DNA from: Zerene cesonia
Taxonomy: Eukaryota; Arthropoda; Insecta; Lepidoptera; Pieridae
Assembly (NCBI RefSeq): GCF_012273895.1
Contig: NC_052122.1
Span: 7,998,001-8,062,000 of the forward strand
Length of the DNA: 64,000 bases
Direction: 5' to 3'
This document shows, piece by piece, positions 13,101 through 28,100 of the stretch (position 1 is its first letter; every line of letters starts with the position of its first letter). Position numbers and translations under genes: made by a program. The notes beneath the pieces are model-generated. The model ran no database searches. It saw only the letters and a list, made by a program, of their open reading frames with translations, and was not told where the DNA came from.

Positions 13101-16100
13101 AGTCACTGTTAAAACACCATCCATATTACCGTTAATAGTATCTGAACATGAATGCTTACAACATGAGTCTGAAATCCCTTTAAAAGTATCCCCTGGAAAG
13201 CAAAACGCCAAAACTGGTGTTACGGTATCACAAGTATTTGAGGTAAATAATGAGTATATAAATGAGCAAACGTTACCTTATGAGGAAGAGAAGCCCAGCG
13301 TGCATCAATCTAATATTACAACTGTAGAAGATCAATTTGTTGAGGTTATACAGCCAGTTGTGCATACGATGGGTAAGTTTACTGACTCTCCAGTCCTGTT
13401 TTATTTCATGAATTCATTTTGTTCAATTGCCGTTTCTACCTCAATATGTTTTAAGAACAAAAAGTAATGTAAAACACTACTCAACTATTTGTCGTGTGTT
13501 ATATTTTAGAAATATGCTTTTATTTGTGTCTTGATACCCAGGAAATGGTATGCAAATCGTGTATAAATTATACAAACCACTGAATAAATGAAGAATTGGG
13601 ATTGAATGAGCAAACAAAGATTAATTAGTACACAAACAATGAAAAGACAAATGGTAGCAAAAATATTACAATATTTTTTCACGTTGTAATTTACCAATAT
13701 TATTATTTTTTGACCAATTTTAAACAAGAAACAAGAAAACAAGCTTTCAGCTTTACAAGGTTTCGTTTTCTTTTTCCATATTAGAACTCTCAAGTATGAA
13801 ATACAATAATTAAAAAAAGCAGTATGTAGTTTGTTTTACTTACAATTACCTCATTTAATTAATTTTATAAAATTATATATACAACTCTAAAGAAAATAAG
13901 TGCCAACTGTAAATACAGTTGATAAAATTATCATACATGAGAGGGTAATTGTGGAAGTACTTATAATACTTTTGAAATAATTAAAATTATAATTAAACGC
14001 TTTTTGCTCTATAAATTAACCTGTATGAGTTGTTTTTTAAGGCATTTTTTTATCGTTTTACGGTGAACAGAACTTCTTGAAGTTTTTATAATTTAAGGGC
14101 TATTCTGAGAATTCTATGAAATACGAATCGTCAACCATTACATGTGTCATAAGTAACAAAGTAAATAAAGTGACAAATTTTGTCAGATTAACGTAGGGAA
14201 TGAGTTATTTCAATAACGGGTCGAACAGAGCTTGCGAAGGCACGATAACAGCTTAACGATACTTTGGGGTGATATGTAAAAATAATTTGTGCAATATTTA
14301 ATTTATTGCACGACATTTACTGCAATTCATACATCGTAAGCCACTACCAAAACACCAAATATTTCAAAGTATATTCGATGAAAGGTCGCAAAATTAACAT
14401 TTCCACCAACAAACCATATACAATCGTGAAAAACTAGGTTGCCTTTGTTTTCCTTTTAAGCGACGATCTTGAGCTATTTTTTCTGTCAGAGGTGGTGTGG
14501 TGGTTTGCCTGATAGTATATCAGGTAGTTTATCAGATAGTATATCAGGCGAATCGCCACACCACACCACCACTATCAATTGCCCACTTTTGAAGGCTAAA
14601 GGATAGGAAACGGATTGACTACGGGAATAAAGGAATGGCCTGGGGAAGGTGAGGAAAAGGACAGGCCTCTGACTCCCTCACTCACCAAACGAAACACAGT
14701 AGTATCCTGCTAATATGCCATTAAGATGATCAGTAACAAAACAATAAAACATGTAAAGAATAAAAATAAACTACTATCTGTGGCCCACTACTTCGTCCGC
14801 ATGGTCATAAGAATTTTTCATGATACAAAATTTATCCCCTTGAGAGTAAAATTTGTCAAAATCCTTTCTTAGCGTATGCCTAAATCATAGTGGCTATCTG
14901 CATGCCATATTTCAGCACAATTGGACCAGACATTAAGGCGGTGGGTTGATAGATCAGTCAGATAGTCAAGTTACCTTTGCGTTTTATATAATACTAGACA
15001 CTCGTCCCGGCCTCGCCCGGATATCAAGATTCCTTTTTTATCCCAAGGGAGCATTTTATCGGGATACAAAATATCTTATCACCCAAGTCAGCTCATACCT
15101 TGTCTGTATACCAAAGGTCATCAAAATCCGTTCCGTAGTTTCAGCGTGATTGACGACAAATATCCAAACAAACAAACATTCAATTTATAATATAAGTGTG
15201 AAGATGTGTGTACATAAATAAAGATAAAAATTGTTGACTGCTGGGCTAGCATGCGCGATACGACACATCTCGCACAGAGACAGAGACTTCATTTTGCCGA
15301 TATCGATTTATATCTAGATTTTCTTAGACGAGACAAAGTAAAGTTCTCTATCCGGTTTAATTCATTCAATTTGTCACATTTATGACGTTAAATAGTACCG
15401 GACAAAATTAAAATATTTATATTGAGATCAATAAAAAACCTTTAAATAAAATATCATAAGTTGATTAATTTAAAATTTAACATGTATTATACATTTATTG
15501 GTTGTTGAAATTTAAAGTTAAATGCTTTTTTAATTTGTTCAGTTTCAAAAAAAAATTCATCCTTAAAATTTTGTTTTTAAGTTCTCTATTATAATTTTGT
15601 AAAATTGTGTGTTTAAATTATAAAGTAGTTGGAAAATCATTATAGTAATTAATTGATATTTAATATTCTTATTAATCTTTTTTCGCGATCATAAACGACA
15701 ATATATATCTCACTAAGAAGCGTCAAAACTCTAAAGAAGTTTGCCGACATGTTAGGTTTTGTAGATAAATTAATGTCGTCGACTGTTTGTAAACGTAAAT
15801 TACGTTCTATGTCGTTACTTTTGACATGAGAGGTCGAGGATTAACTTCCGCCATGTTAGGGACGATCGAGAAATAGGAACAATGGATAACGCGAAAAAAA
15901 TGGGCCGAGAAAGTTGTGTAGTGGCGCGCATGCTATGCCGACAGGTCATACTTCTATATAACATTTAATAATTAGAACTTCTATTAAGACATTACGTAAT
16001 ATTCAAAAAATTACAAATTTAAACAAACTCACATAGTGAAACGTTTCCAGACAAATCAGACATTTCATCAATTTCACCTAAAACATCTGACATTGAAGAA

Positions 16101-19100
16101 ACTGAAGAAATTGTTTCCAAGTTCGTAAGAGCACCGGGTCAAGAGGAACCAATACAAATAAGAACTAAAAGAACAATAATAAGAAAGAAAAATCGGTCAA
16201 AAGTTAGTGAGGTATCAGAAGGTGACGTTGTTATAGAAGAATCCTTAGATGACGAATACCCTGATAAACTTCGCGAACCGAAAAATTACGGTGTGAAAAT
16301 AGAAGAATATGATGGAGAGGATTCTTTTACTCACTTTGATACCGACACGAGTACAATCGAGATGCCAGATGAGTTTTTACAAATACCTAAAATGCAATCG
16401 CAAGTACAAATCGAAGAAATGATGGACGAACAAACTGTTTTAAAGAAAAAATCTATTGACACTTCAGAATTTACAACGTTAGACGAGGAACAACATGACA
16501 CTATAAAGACAGAGATAGGTGAGATACAAAAAATCGATGAAAGGATTCATCCGAAAACGGAAGCAATAAAAAAATTCGATGATAAATCTATAGAGGAAAA
16601 TGAAGTTCCTGAAGAAACAACCATCGAAGAAATCGACACACCTGAAGGTAAGGTCACGGTTAAGACAGTAAAGAAACGAACAAAGAAAACTAAATCAGTA
16701 GTACTGATATCGGACAATTCAAAACTACCAGACATTACTGACGAGAGCATCACACCACTCAATCAATTGCAAGAACCAGTACAAGCCACCCCGTTAGAAG
16801 ACGAACCAGAAATGGTCGAAATAACGGAAACCAAAACGGAGACTGGTGAAGTGAGAAAAGTGAAAACTAAGAAACGTCGAGTGAAAGGCAAAGATGGTGA
16901 GGTGCAAGAGGTACATGAAATTACTGAAATCACGTCGATGATCGAAGAACCCGAGGAAATCACTGAAGCTCCTGAAGAAACTACCATAGAAGAAATCGAA
17001 ATACCTGAAGGTAAGGTCACGGTAAAGACAGTAAAGAAACGAACAAAGAAAACTAAAACAGTAGTACATACACCAGACACTTCAAAACTACCAGACATCA
17101 CTGATGAGAGCATCATACCACTCGATCAATTGCAAGAACCAGTACAAGCCACCTCGTTGGAAGATGAACCAGAAACAGTCGAAATAACGGAAACTAAAAC
17201 GGAGACTGGTGAAGTGAGGAAAGTGAAAACTAAGAAACGTCGAGTCAAAGGCAAAGATGGTGAGGTGCAAGAGGTACACGAAATTACTGAAATCACGTCG
17301 ACGACAAAAGAACCCGAGGAATTCACCGAAGTTCCTGAAGAAACAACCATCGAAGAAATCGACACACCTGAAGGTAAGGTCACGGTTAAGACAGTAAAGA
17401 AACGAACAAAGAAAACTAAAACAGTAGTACATACATCAGACACTTCACAAATAGCTGACTTAACCGAAGAGAACGTCACACCACTTAATCTATTACAAGA
17501 ACCAGACCAAGCCACGCCGTTGGAAGATGAACCAGAAACGGTCGAGATAACGAAAACAAAAACGGAGACTGGTGAAGTGAGAAAAGTGAAAACTAAGAAA
17601 CGTCGAGTCAAAGGGAAAGATGGTGAGGTGCAAGAGGTACACGAAATTACTGAAATCACTTCGACGACCGAAGAACCCGAGGAAATCACTGAAGTTCCTG
17701 AAGAAACTACCATCGAAGAAATCGAAACACCTGAAGGTAAGGTCACGGTTAAGACAGTAAAGAAACGAACAAAGAAAACTAAAACAGTAGTACATACACC
17801 AGACACTTCACAAATAGCTGACTTAACCGAAGAGAACGTCACACCACTTAATCTATTACAAGAACCAGACCTTGCCACGCCGTTGGAAGATGAACCAGAA
17901 ACGGTCGAGATAACGGAAACAAAAACGGAGACTGGTGAAGTGAGAAAAGTGAAAACTAAGAAACGTCGAGTCAAAGGCAAAAATGGTGAGGTGCAAGAGG
18001 TACAAGAAATTACTGAAACTACGACGGCAACCAAAGAACCCGAGGAAATCACAGAAGTACCTGAAGATACAACCATCGAAGAAATCGACACACCTGAAGG
18101 TAAGGTCACGGTTAAGACAGTAAAGAAACGAACAAAGAAAACTAAAACAGTAGTACATACATCGGACATTTCAAAACTACCGGATATTACTGACGAGAGC
18201 ATCACACCACTCAATCAATTGCAAGAACCAGTACAAGCCACCCCGTTAGAAGATGAACCAGAAATGGTCGAAATAACGGAAACCAAAACGGAGACTGGTG
18301 AAGTGAGAAAAAAGAAAACTAAGAAACGTCGCGTCAAAGGCAAGGATGGTGAAGTGCAAGAGGTACACGAAATTACTGAAATCATGTTAACGCCTGATGA
18401 ACCGGAGGAAATAACGGAAGTGCCTGAAGAAACAACCATAGAAGAAATCGACACACCTGAAGGTAAGGTCACGGTTAAGATGGTAAAGAAACGAACAAAG
18501 AAATCTAAAACAGTAGTACAAACACCAGACACTTCACAAATAGTAGATATCACTGACGAGAGCATCACACCACTCGAACAATTACAAGAACCAGATCAGG
18601 CCACCCCGTTGGAAGATGAACCAGAAACGGTCGAGATAACGGAAACAAAAACGGAGACTGGTGAAGTGAGAAAAGTGAAAACTAAGAAACGTCGAGTGAA
18701 AGGCAAAGATGGTGAGGTGCAAGAGGTACACGAAATTACTGAAATCACGTCGACGACCGAAGAACCCGAGGAAATCACTGAAGTTCCTCAAGAAACTAAC
18801 ATCGAAGAAATCGAAACACCTGAAGGTAAGGTCGTGGTTAAAACAGTTAAGAAACGAACAAAGAAAACTAAAACAGTACTACATGCACCAGACACCTCAC
18901 AAATATCAGACATCACTGACGAGAGCATCACACCACTCGAACAATTACAAGAACCAGATCAGGCCACCCCGTTGGAAGATGAACCAGAAACGGTCGAGAT
19001 AACGGAAACAAAAACGGAGACTGGTGAAGTGAGAAAAGTGAAAACTAAGAAACGTCGCGTCAAAGGCAAGGATGGTGAAGTGCAAGAGGTACACGAAATT

Positions 19101-22100
19101 ACTGAAATCGTGTTAACGCCTGATGAACCGGAGGAGATAACGGAAGTGCCTGAAGAAACAACCGTAGAAGAAATCGACACACCTGAAGGTAAGGTCACGG
19201 TTAAGACAGTAAAGAAACGAACAAAGAAAACTAAAACAGTAGTACATACACCAGACATTTCACAAATAGCTGACTTAACCGAAGAGAACGTCACACCACT
19301 TAATCTATTACAAGAACCAGACCAAGCCACCCCGTTGGAAGATGAACCAGAAACGGTCGAGATAACGGAAACAAAAACGGAGACTGGTGAAGTGAGCAAA
19401 GTGAAAACAAAGAAACGTCGAGTCAAAGGCAAGGATGGTGAGGTGCAAGAGGTACACGAAATTACTGAAATCACTTCGACGACCGAAGAACCCGAGGAAA
19501 TCACTGAAGTTCCTGAAGAAACTACCATCGAAGAAATCGAAACACCTGAAGGTAAGGTCACGGTAAAGACAGTAAAGAAACGAACAAAGAAAACTAAAAC
19601 AGTAGTACATACACCAGACACTTCACAAATAGCAGACTTAACCGACGAGAATGTCACACCACTCGATCAATTGCAAGAACCAGACCAAGCCACGCCGTTA
19701 GAAGAAGAACCAGAAACGGTCGAAATAACGAAAACCAAAACAGAGACTGGTGAAGTGAGAAAAGTGAAATCAAAGAAACGTCGAGTGAAAGGCAAAGACG
19801 GTGAGGTGCAAGAGGTACACGAAATTACTGAAATCACTTCGACGACCGAAGAACCCGAGGAAATCACTGAAGTTCCTGAAGAAACTACCATCGAAGAAAT
19901 CGAAACACCTGAAGGTAAGGTCACGGTAAAGACAGTAAAGAAACGAACAAAGAAAACTAAAGCAGTAGTACATACACAAGACACTTCACAAATAGCTGAC
20001 TTAACCGAAGAGAACGTCACACCACTTAATCTATTACAAGAACCAGACCAAGCCACCCCGTTGGAAGATGAACCAGAAACGGTCGAGATAACGGAAACAA
20101 AAACGGAGACTGGTGAAGTGAGAAAAGTGAAAACTAAGAAACGTCGCGTCAAAGGCAAGGATGGCGAAGTGCAAGAGGTACACGAAATTACTGAAATCGT
20201 GTTAACGCCTGATGAACCGGAGGAGATAACGGAAGTGCCTGAAGAAACAACCGTAGAAGAAATCGACACACCTGAAGGTAAGGTCACGGTTAAGACAGTA
20301 AAGAAACGAACAAAGAAAACTAAAACAGTAGTACAAACACCAGACACTTCACAAATAGTAGATATCACTGACGAGAGCATCACACCACTCGAACAATTAC
20401 AAGAACCAGATCAGGCCACCCCGTTGGAAGATGAACCAGAAACAGTCGAAGTAACGGAAACCAAAACGGAGACTGGTGAAGTGAGAAAAGTGAAATCAAA
20501 GAAACGTCGAGTGAAAGGCAAAGACGGTGAGGTGCAAGAGGTACACGAAATTACTGAAATCACTTCGACGCCCGATGAACTCGGGGAAATCACTGAAGTT
20601 CCCGATGAATGTACCATCGAAGAAATCGACACACCTGAAGGTAAGGTCACGGTTAAGACAGTAAAGAAACGAACAAAGAAAACTAAAACAGTAATGCATA
20701 CACCAGACACTTCACAAATAGCAGACATCACTGACGAGAGCATCACACCACTCGAACAATTACAAGAACCAGATCAGGCCACCCCGTTGGAAGATGAACC
20801 AGAAACGGTCGAGATAACGGAAACAAAAACGGAGACTGGCGAAGTGAGAAAAGTGAAAACTAAGAAACGTCGAGTCAAAGGCAAAGATGGTGAGGTGCAA
20901 GAGGTACACGAAATTACTGAAATCACGTCGACGCACGATGTACACGAGGATATTACTGAAATTCCTGAAGAGACTACCATCGAAGAAATCGACACACCTG
21001 AAGGTAAGGTCACGGTTAAGACAGTAAAGAAACGAACAAAGAAAACTAAAACAGTACACACACCAGACACTTCACAAATAGTAGATATCACTGACGAGAG
21101 CATCACTCCACTCGAACAATTACAAGAACCAGATCAGGCCACCCCGTTGGAAGATGAACCAGAAACAGTCGAAGTAACGGAAACCAAAACGGAGACTGGT
21201 GAAGTGAGAAAAGTGAAAACAAAGAAACGTCGCGTCAAAGGCAAGGATGGCGAGGTGCAAGAGGTACACGAAATTACTGAAATCATGTTAACGCCTGATG
21301 AACCGGAGGAAATAACGGAAGTGCCTGAGGAAACAACCGTAGAAGAAATCGACACACCTGAAGGTAAGGTCACGGTTAAGACAGTAAAGAAACGAACAAA
21401 GAAAACTAAAACAGTAGTACAAACACCAGACACTTCACAAATAGTAGATATCACTGACGAGAGCATCACACCACTCGAACAATTACAAGAACCAGATCAG
21501 GCCACCCCGTTGGAAGATGAACCAGAAACGGTCGAGATAACGGAAACAAAAACGGAGACTGGTGAAGTGAGAAAAGTGAAAACTAAGAAACGTCGAGTCA
21601 AAGGCAAAGATGGTGAGGTGCAAGAGGTACACGAAATTACTGAAATCACGTCGACGACCGATGAACCGGAGGAAATTACAGAAGTGCCTGAAGAAACAAC
21701 CGTCGAAGAAATCGACACACCTGAAGGTAAGGTCACGGTTAAGACAGTAAAGAAACGAACAAAGAAAACTAAAACAGTAGTACAAACACCAGACACTTCA
21801 CAAATAGTGGATATCACTGACGAGAGCATCACTCCACTCGAACAATTACAAGAACCAGATCAGGCCACCCCGTTGGAAGATGAACCAGAAACAGTCGAAG
21901 TAACGGAAACCAAAACGGAGACTGGTGAAGTGAGAAAAGTGAAAACTAAGAAACGTCGCGTCAAAGGCAAGGATGGTGAAGTGCAAGAGGTACACGAAAT
22001 TACTGAAATCATGTTAACGCCTGATGAACCGGAGGAAATAACGGAAGTGCCTGAAGAAACAACCATAGAAGAAATCGACACACCTGAAGGTAAGGTCACG

Positions 22101-25100
22101 GTTAAGATGGTAAAGAAACGAACAAAGAAATCTAAAACAGTAGTACAAACACCAGACACTTCACAAATAGTAGATATCACTGACGAGAGCATCACACCAC
22201 TCGAACAATTACAAGAACCAGATCAGGCCACCCCGTTGGAAGATGAACCAGAAACGGTCGAGATAACGGAAACAAAAACAGAGACTGGTGAAGTGAGAAA
22301 AGTGAAAACTAAGAAACGTCGAGTGAAAGGCAAAGACGGTGAGGTGCAAGAGGTACACGAAATTACTGAAATCACGTCGACGACCGATGAACCCGAGGAA
22401 ATCACTGACGTTCCTGAAGAAACTACCATCGAAGAAATCGACACACCTGGAGGTAAGGTCACGGTTAAGACAGTAAAGAAACGAACAAAGAAAACTAAAA
22501 CAGTACACACACCAGACACTTCACAAATAGTAGATATCACTGACGAGAGCATCACACCAATCGAACAATTACAAGAACCAGATCAGGCCACCCCGTTGGA
22601 AGATGAACCAGAAACGATCGAGATAACGGAAACAAAAACGGAGACTGGCGAGGTGAGAAAAGTGAAAACTATGAAACGTCGCGTCAAAGGCAAGGATGGT
22701 GAAGTGCAAGAGGTACACGAAATTACTGAAATCACGTCGACGCCCGATGTACACGAGGATATTACTCAAATTCCTGAAGAGACTACCATCGAAGAAATCG
22801 ACACACCTGAAGGTAAGGTCACGGTAAAGACAGTAAAGAAACGAACAAAGAAAACTAAAACAGTAGTACATACACCAGACATTTCACAAATAGCAGACTT
22901 AACCGACGAGAACGTCACACCAATCGATCAATTGCAAGAACCAGACCAAGCCACCCCGTTGGAAGATGAACCAGAAACGGTCGAGATAACAGAAACCAAA
23001 ACGGAGACTGGTGAAGTGAGAAAAGTGAAAACTAAGAAACGTCGAGTCAAAGGCAAGGATGGTGAGGTGCAAGAGGTACACGAAATTACTGAAATCACGT
23101 CGACGCACGATGTACACGAGGATATTACTGAAATTCCTGAAGAGACTACCATCGAAGAAATCGACACACCTGAAGGTAAGGTCACGGTTAAGACAGTAAA
23201 GAAACGAACAAAGAAAACTAAAACAGTAGTACAAACACCAGACACTTCACAAATAGATATCACTGACGAGAGCATCACACCACTCGAACAATTACAAGTA
23301 CCAGATCAGGCCACCCCGTTGGAAGATGAACCAGAAACAGTCGAAATAACGGAAACCAAAGCGGAGACTGGTGAAGTGAGAACAGTGAAATCAAAGAAAC
23401 GTCGAGTCAAAGGCAAGGATGGTGAGGTGCAAGAGGTACACGAAATTACTGAAATCACTTCGACGATTGAAGAACCCGAGGAAATCACTGAAGTTCCTGA
23501 AGAAACTACCATCGAAGAAATCGAAACACCTGAAGGTAAGGTCACGGTTAAGACAGTAAAGAAACGAACAAAGAAAACTAAAACAGTACACACACCAGAC
23601 ACTTCACAAATAGTAGATATCACTGACGAGAGCATCACACCACTCGAACAATTACAAGAACCAGATCAGGCCACCCCGTTGGAAGATGAACCAGAAACAG
23701 TCGAAATAATCGAAACCAAAACGGAGACTGGTGAAGTGAGAAAAGTGAAAACAAAGAAACGTCGAGTCCAAGGCAAGGATGGTGAGGTGCAAGAGGTACA
23801 CGAAATTACTGAAATCACTTCGACGACCGAAGAACCCGAGGAAATCACAGAAGTTCCTGAAGAAACTACCATCGAAGAAATCGAAACACCTGAAGGTAAG
23901 GTCACGGTTAAGACAGTAAAGAAACGAACAAAGAAAACTAAAACAGTAGTACAAACACCAGACACTTCACAAATAGTAGATATCACTGACGAGAGCATCA
24001 CACCACTCGAACAATTACAAGAACCAGATCAGGCCACCCCGTTGGAAGATGAACCAGAAACAGTCGAAATCACAGAAACCAAAACGGAGACTGGTGAAGT
24101 GAGAAAAGTGAAAACTAAGAAACGTCGCGTCAAAGGCAAGGATGGTGAGGTGCAAGAGGTACACGAAATTACTGAAATCACGTCGACGCCCGATGAACCA
24201 GTGGAAATTACGGAAGTGCCTGAAGAAACAACCATCGAAGAAATCGACACACCTGAAGGTAAGGTCACGGTTAAGACAGTAAAGAAGCGAACAAAGAAAA
24301 CAAAAACAGTACACACACCAGACACTTCACAAATAGTAGACATCATTGACGAGACCATCACTCAACTCGATAAATTACAAGAACCAGATCAGGCCACCCC
24401 GTTAGAAGATGAACCAGAAACGGCCGAGATAAAAGAAACAAAAACGGAGACTGGTGAAGTGAGAAAAGTGAAAACTAAGAAACGTCGAGTCCAAGGCAAG
24501 GATGGTGAGGTGCAAGAGGTACACGAAATTACTGAAATCACTTCGACGACCGAAGAACCCGAGGAAATTACTGAAGTTCCGGAAGAAACTACCATCGAAG
24601 AAATCGACACACCTGAAGGTAAGGTCACGGTTAAGACAGTAAAGAAACGAACAAAGAAAACTAAAACAGTACACACACCAGACACTTCACAAATAATAGA
24701 CATCATTGACGAGACCATCACACAACTCGATAAATTACAAGAACCAGATCAGGCCAACCCGTTAGAAGATGAACCAGAAACGGTCGAGATAACGGAAACA
24801 AAAACGGAGACTGGTGAAGTGAGAAAAGTGAAAACTAAGAAACGTCGAGTCCAAGGCAAGGATGGTGAGGTGCAAGAGGTACACGAAATTACTGAAATCA
24901 CTTCGACGACCGAAGAACCCGAGGAAATTACTGAAGTTCCGGAAGAAACTACCATCGAAGAAATCGACACACCTGAAGGTAAGGTCACGGTTAAGACAGT
25001 AAAGAAACGAACAAAGAAAACTAAAACAGTACACACACCAGACACGTCAAAAATATTAGACATCATTGACGAGACCATCACACAACACGATAAATTACAA

Positions 25101-28100
25101 GAACCAGATCAGGCCACCCCGTTAGAAGATGAACCAGAAACGGTCGAGATAACGGAAACAAAAACGGAGACTGGTGAAGTGAGAAAAGTGCAAACTATGA
25201 AACGTCGCGTCAAAAGCAAGGATGGTGAAGTGCAAGAGGTACACGAAATTACTGAAATCACGTCGACGCCCAATGAACCGGAGGAAATTACGGAAGTACC
25301 TGAAGAAACAACCATCGAAGAAATCGACACACCTGAAGGTAAGGTCACGGTTAAGACAGTAAAGAAACGAACAAAGAAAACTAAAACAGTACACACACCA
25401 GACACTTCACAAATAATAGACATCATTGACGAGACCATCACACAACTCGATAAATTACAAGAACCAGATCAGGCCACCCCGTTAGAAGATGAACCAGAAA
25501 CGGTCGAGATAACGGAAACAAAAACGGAGACTGGCGAAGTGAGAAAAGTGAAAACTAAGAAACGTCGAGTCAAAGGCAAGGATGGTGAGGTGCATGAGGT
25601 ACACGAAATTACTGAAATCACGTTGACGCCCGATGCACCCGAGGAAATTACGGAAATTCCTGAAGAAACAACCATCGAAGAAATCGACACACCTGAAGGT
25701 AAGGTCACAGTTAAGACAGTAAAGAAACGAACAAAGAAATCTAAAACAGTACACACACCAGACACTTCACAAATAGTAGATATCACTGACGAGAGCATCA
25801 CACCACTCGAACAATTACAAGAACCAGATCAGGCCACCCCGTTGGAAGATGAACCAGAAACGATCGAGATAACGGAAACAAAAACGGACACTGGTGAAGT
25901 GAGAAAAGTGAAAACTAAGAAACGTCGAGTCCAAGGCAAGGATGGTGAGGTGCAAGAGGTACACGAAATTACCGAAATCACTTCGACGCCCGATGAACCG
26001 GAGGAAATCAGGGAAATTCCTGAAGAAACAACCATCGAAGAAATCGACACACCTGAAGGTAAGGTCACGGTTAAGACAGTAAAGAAACGAACAAAGAAAA
26101 CTAAAACAGTAATACATACTCCAGACACTTCACAAATAGTAGACATTACTGACGAGAGCATCACACCACTCGATAAATTACAAGAACCAGATCAGGCCAC
26201 CCCGTTAGAAGATGAACCAGAAACGGTCGAGATAATGGAAACAAAAACGGAGACTGGTGAAGTAAGAAAAGTGACAACTAAAAAACGTCGAGTTAAAGGC
26301 AAGGATGGTGAGGTGCAAGAGGTACACGAAATTTCTGAAATCACGTCGACGCCCGATGCACCCGAGGAAATTACGGAAATTCCTGAAGAAACTACCATCG
26401 AAGAAATTGACACACCTGAAGGTAAGGTCACGGTTAAGACAGTAAAGAAACGAACAAAGAAAACTAAAACAGTACACACACCAGACNNNNNNNNNNNNNN
26501 NNNNNNNNNNNNNNNNNNNNNNNNNNNNNNNNNNNNNNNNNNNNNNNNNNNNNNNNNNNNNNNNNNNNNNNNNNNNNNNNNNNNNNNNNNNNNNNNNNNN
26601 NNNNNNNNNNNNNNNNNNNNNNNNNNNNNNNNNNNNNNNNNNNNNNNNNNNNNNNNNNNNNNNNNNNNNNNNNNNNNNNNNNNNNNNNNNNNNNNNNNNN
26701 NNNNNNNNNNNNNNNNNNNNNNNNNNNNNNNNNNNNNNNNNNNNNNNNNNNNNNNNNNNNNNNNNNNNNNNNNNNNNNNNNNNNNNNNNNNNNNNNNNNN
26801 NNNNNNNNNNNNNNNNNNNNNNNNNNNNNNNNNNNNNNNNNNNNNNNNNNNNNNNNNNNNNNNNNNNNNNNNNNNNNNNNNNNNNNNNNNNNNNNNNNNN
26901 NNNNNNNNNNNNNNNNNNNNNNNNNNNNNNNNNNNNNNNNNNNNNNNNNNNNNNNNNNNNNNNNNNNNNNNNNNNNNNNNNNNNNNNNNNNNNNNNNNNN
27001 NNNNNNNNNNNNNNNNNNNNNNNNNNNNNNNNNNNNNNNNNNNNNNNNNNNNNNNNNNNNNNNNNNNNNNNNNNNNNNNNNNNNNNNNNNNNNNNNNNNN
27101 NNNNNNNNNNNNNNNNNNNNNNNNNNNNNNNNNNNNNNNNNNNNNNNNNNNNNNNNNNNNNNNNNNNNNNNNNNNNNNNNNNNNNNNNNNNNNNNNNNNN
27201 NNNNNNNNNNNNNNNNNNNNNNNNNNNNNNNNNNNNNNNNNNNNNNNNNNNNNNNNNNNNNNNNNNNNNNNNNNNNNNNNNNNNNNNNNNNNNNNNNNNN
27301 NNNNNNNNNNNNNNNNNNNNNNNNNNNNNNNNNNNNNNNNNNNNNNNNNNNNNNNNNNNNNNNNNNNNNNNNNNNNNNNNNNNNNNNNNNNNNNNNNNNN
27401 NNNNNNNNNNNNNNNNNNNNNNNNNNNNNNNNNNNNNNNNNNNNNNNNNNNNNNNNNNNNNNNNNNNNNNNNNNNNNNNNNNNNNNACTAAGAAACGTCG
27501 AGTCAAAGGCAAGGATGGTGAGGTGCAAGAGGTACACGAAATTACTGAAATCACGTCGACGCCCTATGAACCAGAGGAAATAACGGAAGTGCCTGAAGAA
27601 ACAACCATCGAAGAAATCGACACACCTGAAGGTAAGGTCACGGTTAAGACACTTAAGACACCAACAAAGAAAACTACAACAGTAATACATACACCAGACA
27701 TTTCACAAATAACAGACATCACTGACGAAAGCATCATACCACTCGAACATTTACATCAACCAGATCAGGCCATCCCGTTGGAAGATGAACCAGAAACGGT
27801 CGAGATAACGGAAACAAAAACGGAGACTGGCGAAGTGAGAAAAGTGAAAACTAAGAAACGACGAGTCAAAGGCAAGGATGGTGAGGTGCCTGAGGTACAC
27901 GAAATTACTGAAATCACGTCGACGCCCGATGCACCCGAGGAAATTACGGAAATTCCTAAAGAAACAATCATCGAAGAAATCGACACACCTGAAGGTAAGG
28001 TCACAGTTAAGACAGTAAAGAAACGAACAAAGAAATCTAAAACAGTACACACACCAGACACTTCACAAATAGTAGACATCACTGACGAGAGCATCACACC

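Larger units (their letters stand above)
13373..16050 (+). other. sls large intron with transposon remnants
   Basis: A 2.7-kb intron between the two largest exons. It is AT-rich to about 14470, then carries a dispersed repeat with a palindromic core, two retroelement-like tails and a possible 0.7-kb inverted-repeat element (separate entries). No additional exon was found. Confidence 0.75.

Noticed and set aside
26205..27690. Frames that run through N blocks
   Set aside because: They are products of translating N; the gap lengths are placeholders.
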